Assembly (NCBI GenBank): GCA_033782935.1
Contig: JAWQEG010000710.1
Span: forward strand, 2,852,001-2,916,000
Length of the DNA stretch: 64,000 nucleotides
DNA from: Petrolisthes cinctipes
Taxonomy: Eukaryota > Arthropoda > Malacostraca > Decapoda > Porcellanidae
Reading direction: 5' to 3'
Position 1 is the stretch's first letter; each line of letters starts with the position of its first letter. The notes below the pieces were generated by a model. That model worked only from the letters and a program-made list of their open reading frames with translations, searched no databases and was not told the origin of the DNA. This document shows, in pieces, positions 1 through 11,314 of the stretch. Made by a program: the position numbers and the translations under genes.

Positions 1-102
1 GCACATATAGACTTTTGGGCACCTAAAAGATCGATTTTCAGTATGTTTTTTGCCTGTATTTTGAAAATACTTTAACACAGAGTAGGCATGTACAGATCAC
101 TT
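1..102. repeat. Left-edge partial monomer
   Basis: The window opens inside a long monomer, at the CACATAT just before the T-rich middle; the first complete interval starts at 103. The early T-to-A change in ATAGAC is shared with the equivalent monomer at about 24965, which fixes the register of the first block (offset 24964). Confidence 0.9.
56..70. other. Short dyad in the monomer (exemplar)
   Basis: GTATTTT-G-AAAATAC is a perfect inverted repeat with seven-base arms around a single G. It, or ATATTTT-G-AAAATAT, recurs at the same place in many monomers. Monomers ending TTGAAAACATTC or TTGTAAATACTC have an imperfect version. It is too short and A+T-rich to call a terminator. Confidence 0.7.
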
Positions 103-302
103 CTGGGACCCCTAAATATAAAATTTTCGAGTGTTTTGGGACTGAATTTGAGATATCGACTTTTTGGCACCTAAAAGATCGATTTTTAGCATGTTTTTAG
201 CCTATATTTTGAAAACATTCTAGCGCTGAATAGGCATTTACAGATCGCTTGTGGGACCCCAAAATATCGAATTTTCGGGTGTTTTGAGCCTGAGTTTGAG
301 AT

Positions 303-331
303 ATAAACGAGTACAGAAGATGCATGCACAT
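303..331. other. 29-bp block specific to long monomers (exemplar)
   Basis: The block begins ATAAACG and ends GCATGCACAT; in this copy its palindromic core TGCATGCA lies at 321-328. It is flanked by ATAT on each side (GAG-ATAT-AAAC and CAC-ATAT-CGAC), so S can be produced from L by loss of the block between the two ATAT copies, or L from S by insertion. Frequent variants are GGGTACAG, GAGTACAG, GGGTACTG and GTGTACAGACG; some copies have GATACATGCAC, which breaks the palindrome. Its function is unknown; a protein-binding site is only a possibility. Confidence 0.9.
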
Positions 332-427
332 ATCGACTTTTGGGCAACTAAAATATCGATTTTGAGCATGTTTTGAGCCTATATTTTGAAAACATTCTAG
401 CACTGAATAGGCATGTACAGATCGGTT

Positions 428-604
428 CTGGGACCCCAAAATATCGAATTTTCGGGTGTTTAGGGCCAGAATTTGAGATATAAACGGGTACTGAAGATGC
501 ATGCACATATCGACTTTTGGGCACCTAAAACATCGATTTTGAGCATGTTTTGGGCCTGTATTTTGTAAATACTCTAACACGGAGTAGGCGTGTACAGATC
601 GCTT
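428..604. repeat. Exemplar long monomer (L, 177 bp)
   Basis: This interval runs from one CTGGGACC box to the base before the next. It contains the extra 29-bp block after the AATTTGAGAT hinge, the later part of which reads GATGCATGCACAT. Two hundred and twenty-nine intervals in the window belong to this class. Thirty of them are 176 bp; most of those lack one T where GACTTTTGGGC becomes GACTTTGGGC (for example 1905-2080, 4533-4708, 7189-7364). Because 177 is divisible by three, consecutive L monomers keep the same reading frame. Confidence 0.97.
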
Positions 605-752
605 CTGGGACCCCTAAATATCGAATTTTCGGATGTTTTAGGCCTTAATTTGAGATATCGACTTTTTGGCACCTAAAATATCGATTTTTAGCATGTTTTT
701 AGCCTATATTTAGAAAATATTCTAGCACTGAGTAGGCAAGTACAGATTGCTT
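605..752. repeat. Exemplar short monomer (S, 148 bp)
   Basis: The interval is identical in plan to the long monomer except that GAGATAT passes directly into CGACTTTTT, so the 29-bp block is absent. One hundred and fifty-eight intervals belong to this class. They are always flanked by long monomers on both sides. Each S shifts the reading frame by one base, which is what breaks the minus-strand open frames. Confidence 0.97.
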
Positions 753-2206
753 CTGGGACCCCAAAATATTGAATTTTCGGGTGTTTAGGGCCAGAATTTG
801 AGATATAAACGGGTACAGAAGATTCATGCACATATCGACTTTTGGGCACCTAAAAGATCGATTTTCAGTATGTTTTTGGCCTGTATTTTGAAAATACTTT
901 AACACGGAGTAGGCATGTACAGATCGCTTCTGGGACCAATAAATATCGAATTTTCGGGTGTTTTGGGACTGAATTTGAGATATCGTTTTTTGGGCACCTA
1001 AAATATCGATTTTGAGCATGTTTTGAGCCTATATTTTGAAAACATTCTAGCGCTGAGTAGGCATTTACAGATCGCTTCTGGGACCCCAAAATATCGAATT
1101 TTCGGGTGTTTTGAGCCTGAGTTTGAGATATAAACGAGTACAGAAGATGCATGCACATATCGACTTTTGGGCAACTAAAATATCGATTTTAAGCATGTTT
1201 TAAGCCTTTATTTTGAAAACATTCTAGCACTGAATAGGCATGTACAGATCGCTTCTGGGACCCCAAAATATCGAATTTTCGGGTGTTTAGGGCCAGAATT
1301 TGAGATATAAACGGGTACTGAAGATGCATGCACATATCGACTTTTGGGCACCTAAAACATCGATTTTGAGCATGTTTTGGGCCTGTATTTTGTAAATACT
1401 CTAACACGGAGTAGGCGTGTACAGATCGCTTCTGGGACCCCTAAATATCGAATTTTCGGATGTTTTAGGCCTTAATTTGAGATATCGACTTTTTGGCACC
1501 TAAAATATCGATTTTTAGCATGTTTTTAGCCTATATTTAGAAAATATTCTAGCACTGAGTAGGCAAGTACAGATTGCTTCTGGGACCCCAAAATATTGAA
1601 TTTTCGGGTGTTTTGAGCCTGAATTTGAGATATAAACGTGTACAGACGATGCATGCACATATCGATTTTTTGGCACCTAAAACATCTATTTTGAGCATGT
1701 TTTGGGCCTGTATTTTGTAAATACTCTAACACGGAGTAGGCGTGTACAGATCGCTTCTGGGACCCCTAAATATCGAATTTTCGGATGTCTTAGGCCTTAA
1801 TTTGAGATATCGACTTTTTGGCACCTAAAAAATCGATTTTTAGCATGTTTTTAGCCTATATTTTGAAAATATTCTAGCACTGAGTAGGCATGTACAGATT
1901 GCTTCTGGGACCCCAAAATATTGAATTTTCGGGTGTTTTGAGCCTGAATTTGAGAAATAAATGGGTACAGAAGATACATGCACATATTGACTTTGGGCAT
2001 CTAAAATATCGTTTTTCAGCATGTTTTGGGCATGTATTTTGAAAATACTCTAACACGGAGTAAGCATGTACAGATCGCTTCTGGGACCCCTAAATATCGA
2101 ATTTTCGGGTGTTTTGGGCCTTAATTTGAGATATCGACTTTTTGGCACCTAAAATATCGATTTTTAGCATGTTTTTAGCCAATATTTTGAAAATATTCTA
2201 GCACTG

Positions 2207-2237
2207 AGTAGGCATGTACAGATTGCTTCTGGGACCC
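2207..2237. other. Conserved box of the monomer (exemplar)
   Basis: This copy reads AGTAGGCATGTACAG followed by ATTGCTTCTGGGACCC. It is among the best conserved and most G+C-rich parts of the monomer and contains TGTACA (a palindrome) and GGGACCC (a pseudo-palindrome). It changes mainly at fixed sites: GATCGC, GATTGC or GATCAC, and the class-specific GGCATGTAC, GGCGTGTAC, GGCATTTAC or GGCAAGTAC. In other satellites such a conserved segment can mark a binding site for a centromere protein; that is inference here, and it does not match the CENP-B box. Confidence 0.75.
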
Positions 2238-3789
2238 GAAAATATTGAATTTTCGGGGGTTTAGGGCCAGAATTTGAGATATAAACGGGTACAGAAGATG
2301 CATGCACATATCGACTTTTGGGCACCTAAAAGATCGATTTTCAGTATGTTTTTTGCCTGTATTTTGAATATACTTTAACACGGAGTAGGCATGTACAGAT
2401 CGCTTCTGGGACCCCTAAATATCGAATTTTCGAGTGTTTTGGGACTGAATTTGAGATATCGACTTTTTGGCACCTAAAAGATCGATTTTTAGCATGTTTT
2501 TAGCCTATATTTTGAAAATATTCTAATACGGAGTAGGCATGTACAGATCGCTTGTGGGACCCCAAAATATCGAATTTTCGGGTGTTTTGAGCCTAAATTT
2601 GAGATATAAACGGGTACTGAAGATGCATGCACATATCGACTTTTTTGCACCTAAAACATCGATTTTGAGCATGTTTTGGGCCTGTATTTTGTAAATACTC
2701 TAACACGGAGTAGGCATGTACAGATCGCTTCTGGGACCCCTAAATATCGAATTTTCGGGCGTTTTGGGCCTTAATTTGAGATATCGACTTTTTGGCACCT
2801 AAAATATCGATTTTGAGCATGTTTTGGGCCTATATTTTGAAAATATTCTAGCACTGAGTAGGCATGTACAGATTGCTTCTGGGACCCCAAAATATTGAAT
2901 TTTCGGGTGTTTAGGGCCAGAATTTGAGATATAAACGGGTACAGAATATGCATGCACATATCGACTTTTGGACACCTAAAAGATCGATTTTCAGTATGTT
3001 TTTGGCCTGTATTTTGAAGATACTTTAACACGGAGTAGGCATGTACAGATCGCTTCTGGGACCAATAAATATCGAATTTTCGGGTGTTTTGGGAATGAAT
3101 TTGAGATATCGACTTTTGGGCACCTAAAATATCGATTTTGAGCATGTTTTGAGCCTATATTTTGAAAACATTCTAGCGCTGAGTAGGCATTTACAGATCG
3201 CTTCTGGGACCCCAAAATATCGAATTTTCGGGTGTTTTGAGCCTGAGTTTGAGATATAAACGAGTACAGAAGATGCATGCACATATTGACTTTTGGGCAA
3301 CTAAAATATCGATTTTGAGCATGTTTTGAGCCTATATTTTGAAAACATTCTAGCACTGAATAGGCATGTACAGATCGGTTCTGGGACCCCAAAATATCGA
3401 ATTTTCGGGTGTTTAGGGCCAGAATTTGAGATATAAACGGGTACTGAAGATGCATGCACATATCGACTTTTGGGCACCTAAAACATCGATTTTGAGCATG
3501 TTTTGGGCCTGTATTTTGTAAATACTCTAACACGGAGTAGGCGTGTACAGATCGCTTCTGGGACCCCTAAATATCGAATTTTCGGATGTTTTAGGCCTTA
3601 ATTTGAGATATCGACTTTTTGGCACCTAAAATAACGATTTTTAGCATGTTTTTAGCCTATATTTAGAAAATATTCTAGCACTGAGTAGGCAAGTACAGAT
3701 TGCTTCTGGGACCCCAAAATATTGAATTTTCGGGTGTTTAGGGCCAGAATTTGAGATATAAACGGGTACAGAAGATGCATGCACATATC

Positions 3790-3805
3790 GACTTTTGGGC
3801 AACTA
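3790..3805. other. Recombination joint: one S+L pair missing
   Basis: Upstream sequence follows the monomer type of 28847, while from ACTAAAATATCG onward it follows the type of 29172. The offset to the 29-kb region rises from 25141 to 25466, a difference of 325 bp, which is exactly one short plus one long monomer. Confidence 0.8.
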
Positions 3806-5034
3806 AAATATCGATTTTAAGCATGTTTTGAGCCTATATTTTGAAAACATTCTAGCACTGAATAGGCATGTACAGATCGCTTCTGGGACCCCAAAATATC
3901 AAATTTTCGGGTGTTTAGGGCCAGAATTTGAGATATAAACGGGTACTGAAGATGCATGCACATATCGACTTTTGGGCACCTAAAACATCGATTTTGAGCA
4001 TGTTTTGGGCCTGTATTTTGTAAATACTCTAACACGGAGTAGGCGTGTACAGATCGCTTCTGGGACCCCTAAATATCGAATTTTCGGATGTTTTAGGCCT
4101 TAATTTGATATATCGACTTTTTGGCACCTAAAATATCGATTTTTAGCATGTTTTTAGCCTATATTTAGAAAATATTCTAGCACTAAGTAGGCAAGTACAG
4201 ATTGCTTCTGGGACCCCAAAATATTGAATTTTCGGGTGTTTTGAGCCTGAATTTGAGATATAAACGTGTACAGACGATGCATGCACATATCGATTTTTTG
4301 GCACCTAAAACATCTATTTTGAGCATGTTTTGGGCCTGTATTTTGTAAATACTCTAACACGGAGTAGGCGTGTACAGATCGCTTCTGGGACCCCTAAATA
4401 TCGAATTTTCGGATGTTTTAGGCCTTAATTTGAGATATCGATTTTTTGGCACATAAAATATCGATTTTTAGCATGTTTTTAGCCTATATTTTGAAAATAT
4501 TCTAGCACTGAGTAGGCATGTACAGATTGCTTCTGGGACCCCAAAATATTTAATTTTCGGGTGTTTTGAGCCTGAATTTGAGATATAAATGGGTACAGAA
4601 GATACATGCACATATTGACTTTGGGCATCTAAAATATCGATTTTCAGCATGTTTTGGGCATGTATTTTGAAAATACTCTAACACAGAGTAAGCATGTACA
4701 GATCGCTTCTTGGACCCCTAAATATCGAATTTTCGGGTGTTTTGGGCCTTAATTTGAGATATCGACTTTTTGGCACCTAAAATATCGATTTTTAGCATGT
4801 TTTTAGCCAATATTTTGAAAATATTCTATCACTGAGTAGGCATGTACAGATTGCTTCTGGGACCAGAAAATATTGATTTTTCGGGTTTTTAGGGCCAGAA
4901 TTTGAGATAAAAATGGGTACAGAAGATGCATGCACATATCGACTTTTGGGCACCTAAAAGATCGATTTTCAGTATGTTTTTTGCCTGTATTTTTAAAATA
5001 CTTTAACACGGAGTAGGCATGTACAGATCGCTTC
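3805..5034. repeat. HOR block, collinear with 29.3-30.5 kb
   Basis: Boxes 3883, 4060, 4208, 4385, 4533, 4709, 4857 and 5034 match 29349 to 30500 at offset 25466, and also match 12319-13470 and 17808-18959. Shared markers include ACGTGTACAGACG, TTCTTGGACC at the box, and GATAAAAATGGG in place of GATATAAACGGG. Homology to 30.5 kb ends just after 5034, where GAGTGTTTTGGGACTG replaces GGGTGATTTGGGACTG. Confidence 0.85.
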
Positions 5035-7040
5035 TGGGACCCCTAAATATCGAATTTTCGAGTGTTTTGGGACTGAATTTGAGATATCGACTTTTTGGCA
5101 CCTAAAAGATCGATTTTTAGCATGTTTTTAGCCTATATTTTGAAAATATTCTAATACGGAGTAGGCATGTACAGATCGCTTGTGGGACCCCAAAATATCG
5201 AATTTTCGGGTGTTTTGAGCCTAAATTTGAGATATAAACGGGAACTGAAGATGCATGCACATATCGACTTTTTAGCACCTAAAACATCGATTTTTAACAT
5301 GTTTTGGGCCTGTATTTTGTAAATACTCTAACACGGAGTAGGCATGTACAGATCGCTTCTGGGACCCCTAAATATCGAATTTTCGGGCGTTTTGGGCCTT
5401 AATTTGAGATATCGACTTTTTGGCACCTAAAATATCGATTTTGAGCATGTTTTGGGCCTATATTTTGAAAATATTCTAGCACTGAGTAGGCATGTACAGA
5501 TTGCTTCTGGGACCCCAAAATATTGAATTTTCGGGTGTTTAGGGCCAGAATTTGAGATATAAACGGGTACAGAAGATGCATGCACATATCGACTTTTGGG
5601 CACCTAAAAGATCGATTTTCAGTATGTTTTTGGCCTGTATTTTGAAAATACTTTAACACGGAGTAGGCATGTACAGATCGCTTCTGGGACCAATAAATAT
5701 CGAATTTTCGGGTGTTTTGGGACTGAATTTGAAATATCGACTTTTTGGCACCTAAAATATCGATTTTGAGCATGTTTTGTGCCTGTATTTTGAAAACATT
5801 CTAGGGCTGAGTAGGCATTTACAGATCGCTTCTGGGACCCCAAAATATCGAATTTTCGGGTGTTTTGAGCCTGAGTTTGAGATATAAACGAGTACAGAAG
5901 ATGCATGCACATATCGACTTTTGGGCACCTAAAATATCGATTTTGAGCATGATTTGAGCCTATATTTTGAAAACATTCTAGCACTGAATAGGCATGTACA
6001 GATCGCTTCTGGGACCCCAAAATTTTGAATTTTCGGGTGTTTAGGGCCAGAATTTGAGATATAAACGGGTACTGAAGATGCATGCACATATCGACTTTTG
6101 GGCACCTAAAACATCGATTTTGAGCATGTTTTGGGCCTGTATTTTTTAATTACTCTAACACTGAGTAGGCATGTACAGATCACTTCTGGGACCCCATAAT
6201 ATCAAATTTTCGAGTGTTTTGGGCCTGAATTTAAGTTATCGCCTTTACGCACCTAAAATATCGATTTTTAGCATGTTTTAAGCCTATATTTTGAAAATAT
6301 TCTAGCACTGAGTAGGCATGTACAGATCGCTTCTGGGACCCCAAAATATCGAATTTTCGGGTGTTTTGAGCCTGAATTTGAGATATAAACGAGTACAGAA
6401 GATGCATGCACATATCGATTTTTGGGCACCTAAAATATCGATTTAGAGCATGTTTTGAGCCTATATATTGAAAACATTCTAGCACTGAGTAGGCATGTAC
6501 AGATCGCTTCTGGGACCTCCAAAATATCGAATTTTCGGGTGTTTTGAGCCTGAATTTGAGATATAAACGAGTATAGAAGATGCATACACATATTGACTTT
6601 GGGCACCAAAAATATCGATTTTCAGCATGTTTTGGGCCTGAATTTTTAAAATACTCTAACACGGAGTAGGCATGTACAGATTGCTTCTGGGACCCCAAAA
6701 TATCGAATTTTCGGGTGTTTAGGGCCAGAATTTGAGATATAAACGGGTACAGTAGATGCATGCACATATCGACTTTTGGGCACCTAAAAGATCGATTTTC
6801 AGTATGTTTTTGGCCTGTATTTTGAAAATACTCTGACACGGAGTAGGCATGTACAGATTGCTTCTGGGACCCCTAAATATTGAATTTTCGGGTGTTTTGA
6901 GCCTGAATTTGAGATATAAACGGGTACAGACGATGCATGCACATATCGACTTTTTGGCACCTAAAACATCTATTTTGAGCATGTTTTGGGCCTGTACTTT
7001 GTAAATACTCTAACACGGAGTAGGCGTGTACAGATCGCTT
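4385..7040. repeat. 2656-bp HOR unit, copy 1 (16 monomers)
   Basis: Boxes 4385-7041 repeat as 7041-9696. The monomer series contains six S and ten L and includes a run of four consecutive L (6333-7040). Markers shared with copy 2 are GCATGATTTGAGCC, CTAGGGCTGAG, TTTTTTAATTACTC and the box variant ATCACTTCTGGG. Copy 1 has one extra base near 6515 (GGACCTCCAAAA against GGACCCCAAAA), so the offset falls from 2656 to 2655 after it. Confidence 0.92.
6186..6332. repeat. 147-bp short-monomer subtype (exemplar)
   Basis: This S interval carries the distinctive CGCCTTTACGCACC instead of CGACTTTTTGGCACC, with one base fewer. I find the 147-bp form at 6186, 8842, 10345, 11168, 14622, 20111, 21614, 22115, 23114, 23740 and 62124. 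It is confined to 6.2-23.9 kb and 62.2 kb and is absent from 24-62 kb, so it marks a regional sub-family. Confidence 0.9.
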
Positions 7041-9695
7041 CTGGGACCCCTAAATATCGAATTTTCGGATGTTTTGGGCCTTAATTTGAGATATCGACTT
7101 TTTGGCACCTAAAATATCGATTTTTAGCATGTTTTTAGCCTATATTTTGAAAATATTCTAGCACTGAGTAGGCATGTACAGATTGCTTCTGGGACCCCAA
7201 AATATTGAATTTTCGGGTGTTTTGAGCCTGAATTTGAGATATAAATGGGTACAGAAGATACATGCACATATTGACTTTGGGCATCTAAAATATCGATTTT
7301 CAGCATGTTTTGGGCATGTATTTTGAAAATACTCTAACACGGAGTAAGCATGTACAGATCGTTTCTGGGATCCATATATATCGAATTGTCGGGTGTTTTG
7401 GGCCTTAATTTGAGATATCGACTTTTTGGCACCTAAAATTTCGATTTTTAGCATGTTTTTAGCCAATATTTTGAAAATATTCTAGCACTGAGTAGGCATG
7501 TACAGATTGCTTCTGGGACCTGAAAATATTGATTTTTCGGGTGTTTAGGGCCAGAATTTGAGATAAAAATGGGTACAGAAGATGCATGCACATATCGACT
7601 TTTGGGCACCTAAAAGATCGATTTTCAGTATGTTTTTTGCCTGTATTTTTAAAATACTTTAACACGGAGTAGGCATGTACAGATCGCTTCTGGGACCCCT
7701 AAATATCGAATTTTCGAGTGTTTTGGGACTGAATTTGAGATATCGACTTTTTGGCACCTAAAAGATCGATTTTTAGCATGTTTTTAGCCTATATTTTGAA
7801 AATATTCTAATACGGAGTAGGCATGTACAGATCGCTTGTGGGACCCCAAAATATCGAATTTTCGGGTGTTTTGAGCCTAAATTTGAGATATAAACGGGAA
7901 CTGAAGATGCATGCACATATCGACTTTTTAGCACCTAAAACATCGATTTTTAACATGTTTTGGGCCTGTATTTTGTAAATACTCTAACACGGAGTAGGCA
8001 TGTACAGATCGCTTCTGGGACCCCTAAATATCGAATTTTCGGGCGTTTTGGGCCTTAATTTGAGATATCGACTTTTTGGCACCTAAAATATCGATTTTGA
8101 GCATGTTTTGGGCCTATATTTTGAAAATATTCTAGCACTGAGTAGGCATGTACAGATTGCTTCTGGGACCCCAAAATATTGAATTTTCGGGTGTTTAGGG
8201 CCAGAATTTGAGATATAAACGGGTACAGAAGATGCATGCACATATCGACTTTTGGGCACCTAAAAGATCGATTTTCAGTATGTTTTTGGCCTGTATTTTG
8301 AAAATACTTTAACACGGAGTAGGCATGTACAGATCGCTTCTGGGACCAATAAATATCGAATTTTCGGGTGTTTTGGGACTGAATTTGAAATATCGACTTT
8401 TTGGCACCTAAAATATCGATTTTGAGCATGTTTTGTGCCTGTATTTTGAAAACATTCTAGGGCTGAGTAGGCATTTACAGATCGCTTCTGGGACCCCAAA
8501 ATATCGAATTTTCGGGTGTTTTGAGCCTGAGTTTGAGATATAAACGAGTACAGAAGATGCATGCACATATCGACTTTTGGGCACCTAAAATATCGATTTT
8601 GAGCATGATTTGAGCCTATATTTTGAAAACATTCTAGCACTGAATAGGCATGTACAGATCGCTTCTGGGACCCCAAAATTTTGAATTTTCGGGTGTTTAG
8701 GGCCAGAATTTGAGATATAAACGGGTACTGAAGATGCATGCACATATCGACTTTTGGGCACCTAAAACATCGATTTTGAGCATGTTTTGGGCCTGTATTT
8801 TTTAATTACTCTAACACTGAGTAGGCATGTACAGATCACTTCTGGGACCCCATAATATCAAATTTTCGAGTGTTTTGGGCCTGAATTTAAGTTATCGCCT
8901 TTACGCACCTAAAATATCGATTTTTAGCATGTTTTAAGCCTATATTTTGAAAATATTCTAGCACTGAGTAGGCATGTACAGATCGCTTCTGGGACCCCAA
9001 AATATCGAATTTTCGGGTGTTTTGAGCCTGAATTTGAGATATAAACGAGTACAGAAGATGCATGCACATATCGATTTTTGGGCACCTAAAATATCGATTT
9101 AGAGCATGTTTTGAGCCTATATATTGAAAACATTCTAGCACTGAGTAGGCATGTACAGATCGCTTCTGGGACCCCAAAATATCGAATTTTCGGGTGTTTT
9201 GAGCCTGAATTTGAGATATAAACGAGTATAGAAGATGCATACACATATTGACTTTGGGCACCAAAAATATCGATTTTCAGCATGTTTTGGGCCTGAATTT
9301 TTAAAATACTCTAACACGGAGTAGGCATGTACAGATTGCTTCTGGGACCCCAAAATATCGAATTTTCGGGTGTTTAGGGCCAGAATTTGAGATATAAACG
9401 GGTACAGTAGATGCATGCACATATCGACTTTTGGGCACCTAAAAGATCGATTTTCAGTATGTTTTTGGCCTGTATTTTGAAAATACTCTGACACGGAGTA
9501 GGCATGTACAGATTGCTTCTGGGACCCCTAAATATTGAATTTTCGGGTGTTTTGAGCCTGAATTTGAGATATAAACGGGTACAGACGATGCATGCACATA
9601 TCGACTTTTTGGCACCTAAAACATCTATTTTGAGCATGTTTTGGGCCTGTACTTTGTAAATACTCTAACACGGAGTAGGCGTGTACAGATCGCTT
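7041..9695. repeat. 2655-bp HOR unit, copy 2 (16 monomers)
   Basis: This is the tandem duplicate of 4385-7040. It is also the start of a longer homology: boxes 7041-10345 match 18310-21614 at offset 11269. The box at 7365 is GGGATCCATATATATCG, a rare variant repeated at 10020, 21289 and 63302, linking these copies. Confidence 0.92.
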
Positions 9696-11314
9696 CTGGG
9701 ACCCCTAAATATCGAATTTTCGGATGTTTTGGGCCTTAATTTGAGATATCGACTTTTTGGCACCTAAAATATCGATTTTTAGCATGTTTTTAGCCTATAT
9801 TTTGAAAATATTCTAGCACTGAGTAGGCATGTACAGATTGCTTCTGGGACCCCAAAATATTGAATTTTCGGGTGTTTTGAGCCTGAATTTGAGATATAAA
9901 TGGGTACAGAAGATACATGCACATATTGACTTTGGGCATCTAAAATATCGATTTTCAGCATGTTTTGGGCATGTATTTTGAAAATACTCTAACACGGAGT
10001 AAGCATGTACAGATCGTTTCTGGGATCCATATATATCGAATTTTCGGGTGTTTTGGGCCTTAATTTGAGATATCGACTTTTTGGCACCTAAAATTTCGAT
10101 TTTTAGCATGTTTTTAGCCAATATTTTGAAAATATTCTAGCACTGAGTAGGCATGTACAGATTGCTTCTGGGACCCGAAAATATTGAATTTTCGGGGTTT
10201 TAGGGCCAGAATTTGAGATATAAACGGGTACAGAAGATGCATGCACATATCGACTTTTGGGCACCTAAAACATCGATTTTGAGCATGTTTTGGGCCTGTA
10301 TTTTTTAATTACTCTAACACGGAGTAGGCATGTTCAGATCGCTTCTGGGACCCCATAATATCGAATTTTCGAGTGTTTTGGGCCTGAATGTGAGATATCG
10401 CCTTTACGCACCTAAAATATCGATTTTTAGCATGTTTTGAGCCTATATTTTGAAAATATTCTAGCACTGAGTAGGCATGTACAGATTGCTTCTGGGACCC
10501 CAAAATATTAAATTTTCGGGTGTTTTGAGCCTGAATTTGAGATATAAACGGGTACAGAAGATACATGCACATATTGACTTTGGGCATCTAAAATATCGAT
10601 TTTCTGCATGTTTTGAGCATGTATTTTGAAAATACTCTAACACGGAGTAGGCATGTACAGATCGCTTCTGGGACCCCAAAATATCAAATTTTCGGGTGTT
10701 TTGAGCCTTAATTTGAGATATAAACGGGTACTGAAGATGCATGCACATATCGACTTTAGGGCACCTAAAACATCGATTTTGAGCATGTTTTGGGCCTGTA
10801 TTTTTTAAATACTCTAACACGGAGTAGGCATGTACAGATCGCTTCTGGGACCCTATAATAACAAATTTTCGGGTGTTTTGGGCCTGAATTTGAGATATCG
10901 CCTTTACGCACCTAAAATATCGATTTTAGCATGTTTTGAGCCTATATTTTGAAAATATTCTAGCACTGAGTAGGCATGTACAGATCGCTTCTGGAACCTT
11001 AAAATATCGAATTTTCAGGTGTTTTTAGCCTGAATTTGAGATATAAACGGGTACTGAAGATGCATGCACATATCGACTTTTGGGCACCTAAAACATCGAT
11101 TTTGAGCATGTTTTCGGCCTGTATTTTTTAATTACTCTAACACGGAGTAGGCATGTACAGATCGCTTCTGGGACCCCATAATATCGAATTTTCGAGTGTT
11201 TTGGGCCTGAATTTGAGATATTGCCTTTACGCACCTAAAATATCGATTTTTAGCATGTTTTGAGCCAATATTTTGAAAATATTCTAGCACTGAGTAGGCA
11301 TGTACAGATCGCTT
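9696..11314. repeat. Partial HOR unit and mixed monomers
   Basis: Boxes 9696-10168 continue the 2655-bp periodicity; the match to 7513 fails near 10270, where AAACATCG replaces AAAGATCG. Beyond this, 10492-10991 is collinear with 22262-22761 (offset 11770). Between them the later copy carries 501 bp more (L, L and a 147-bp S at 21761-22262). At 10991-11315 this copy has one L fewer than the 22.8-23.3 kb region. Confidence 0.8.
10845..10990. repeat. 146-bp short-monomer subtype (first copy)
   Basis: This is a CGCCTTTACGCACC monomer that has lost a further T (CGATTTTAGCATG). It is followed by an unusual box CTGGAACCTT at 10991. Exactly the same pair of oddities occurs at 22615-22761, so the two are copies made by duplication with offset 11770 bp, not independent mutations. 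Confidence 0.9.

Larger units (their letters stand above)
103..3800. repeat. HOR block, collinear with 25.1-28.8 kb
   Basis: Boxes from 103 to 2406 match boxes from 25067 to 27370 at a constant offset of 24964. From 2554 to 3706 the offset is 25141, because the 25-28 kb copy has LL then S (27193-27695) where this copy has L then S (2229-2554). The part 2229-3706 also matches 45144-46621 at offset 42915, sharing the rare GGGAATGAAT. The block ends at a joint near 3800. Confidence 0.88.

Noticed and set aside
56..70. Rho-independent terminator or promoter elements
   Set aside because: The dyad is A+T-only apart from its ends and has a one-base loop, and TATA-like words are expected at this base composition in every monomer; nothing ties them to a gene.
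6513..6518. Frameshift in a gene (extra C in GGACCTCC)
   Set aside because: It is a single-base difference between two non-coding HOR copies (4385-7040 and 7041-9695); it only lengthens an accidental frame.
6231..6839. Protein-coding gene on the minus strand (202 residues), and the many similar frames of 60-180 residues
   Set aside because: All are phases of the satellite. They start and stop wherever point changes or S monomers place codons, overlap each other in different frames, have low-complexity repeated content with no recognisable domain, and show no promoter, splice or codon signal.
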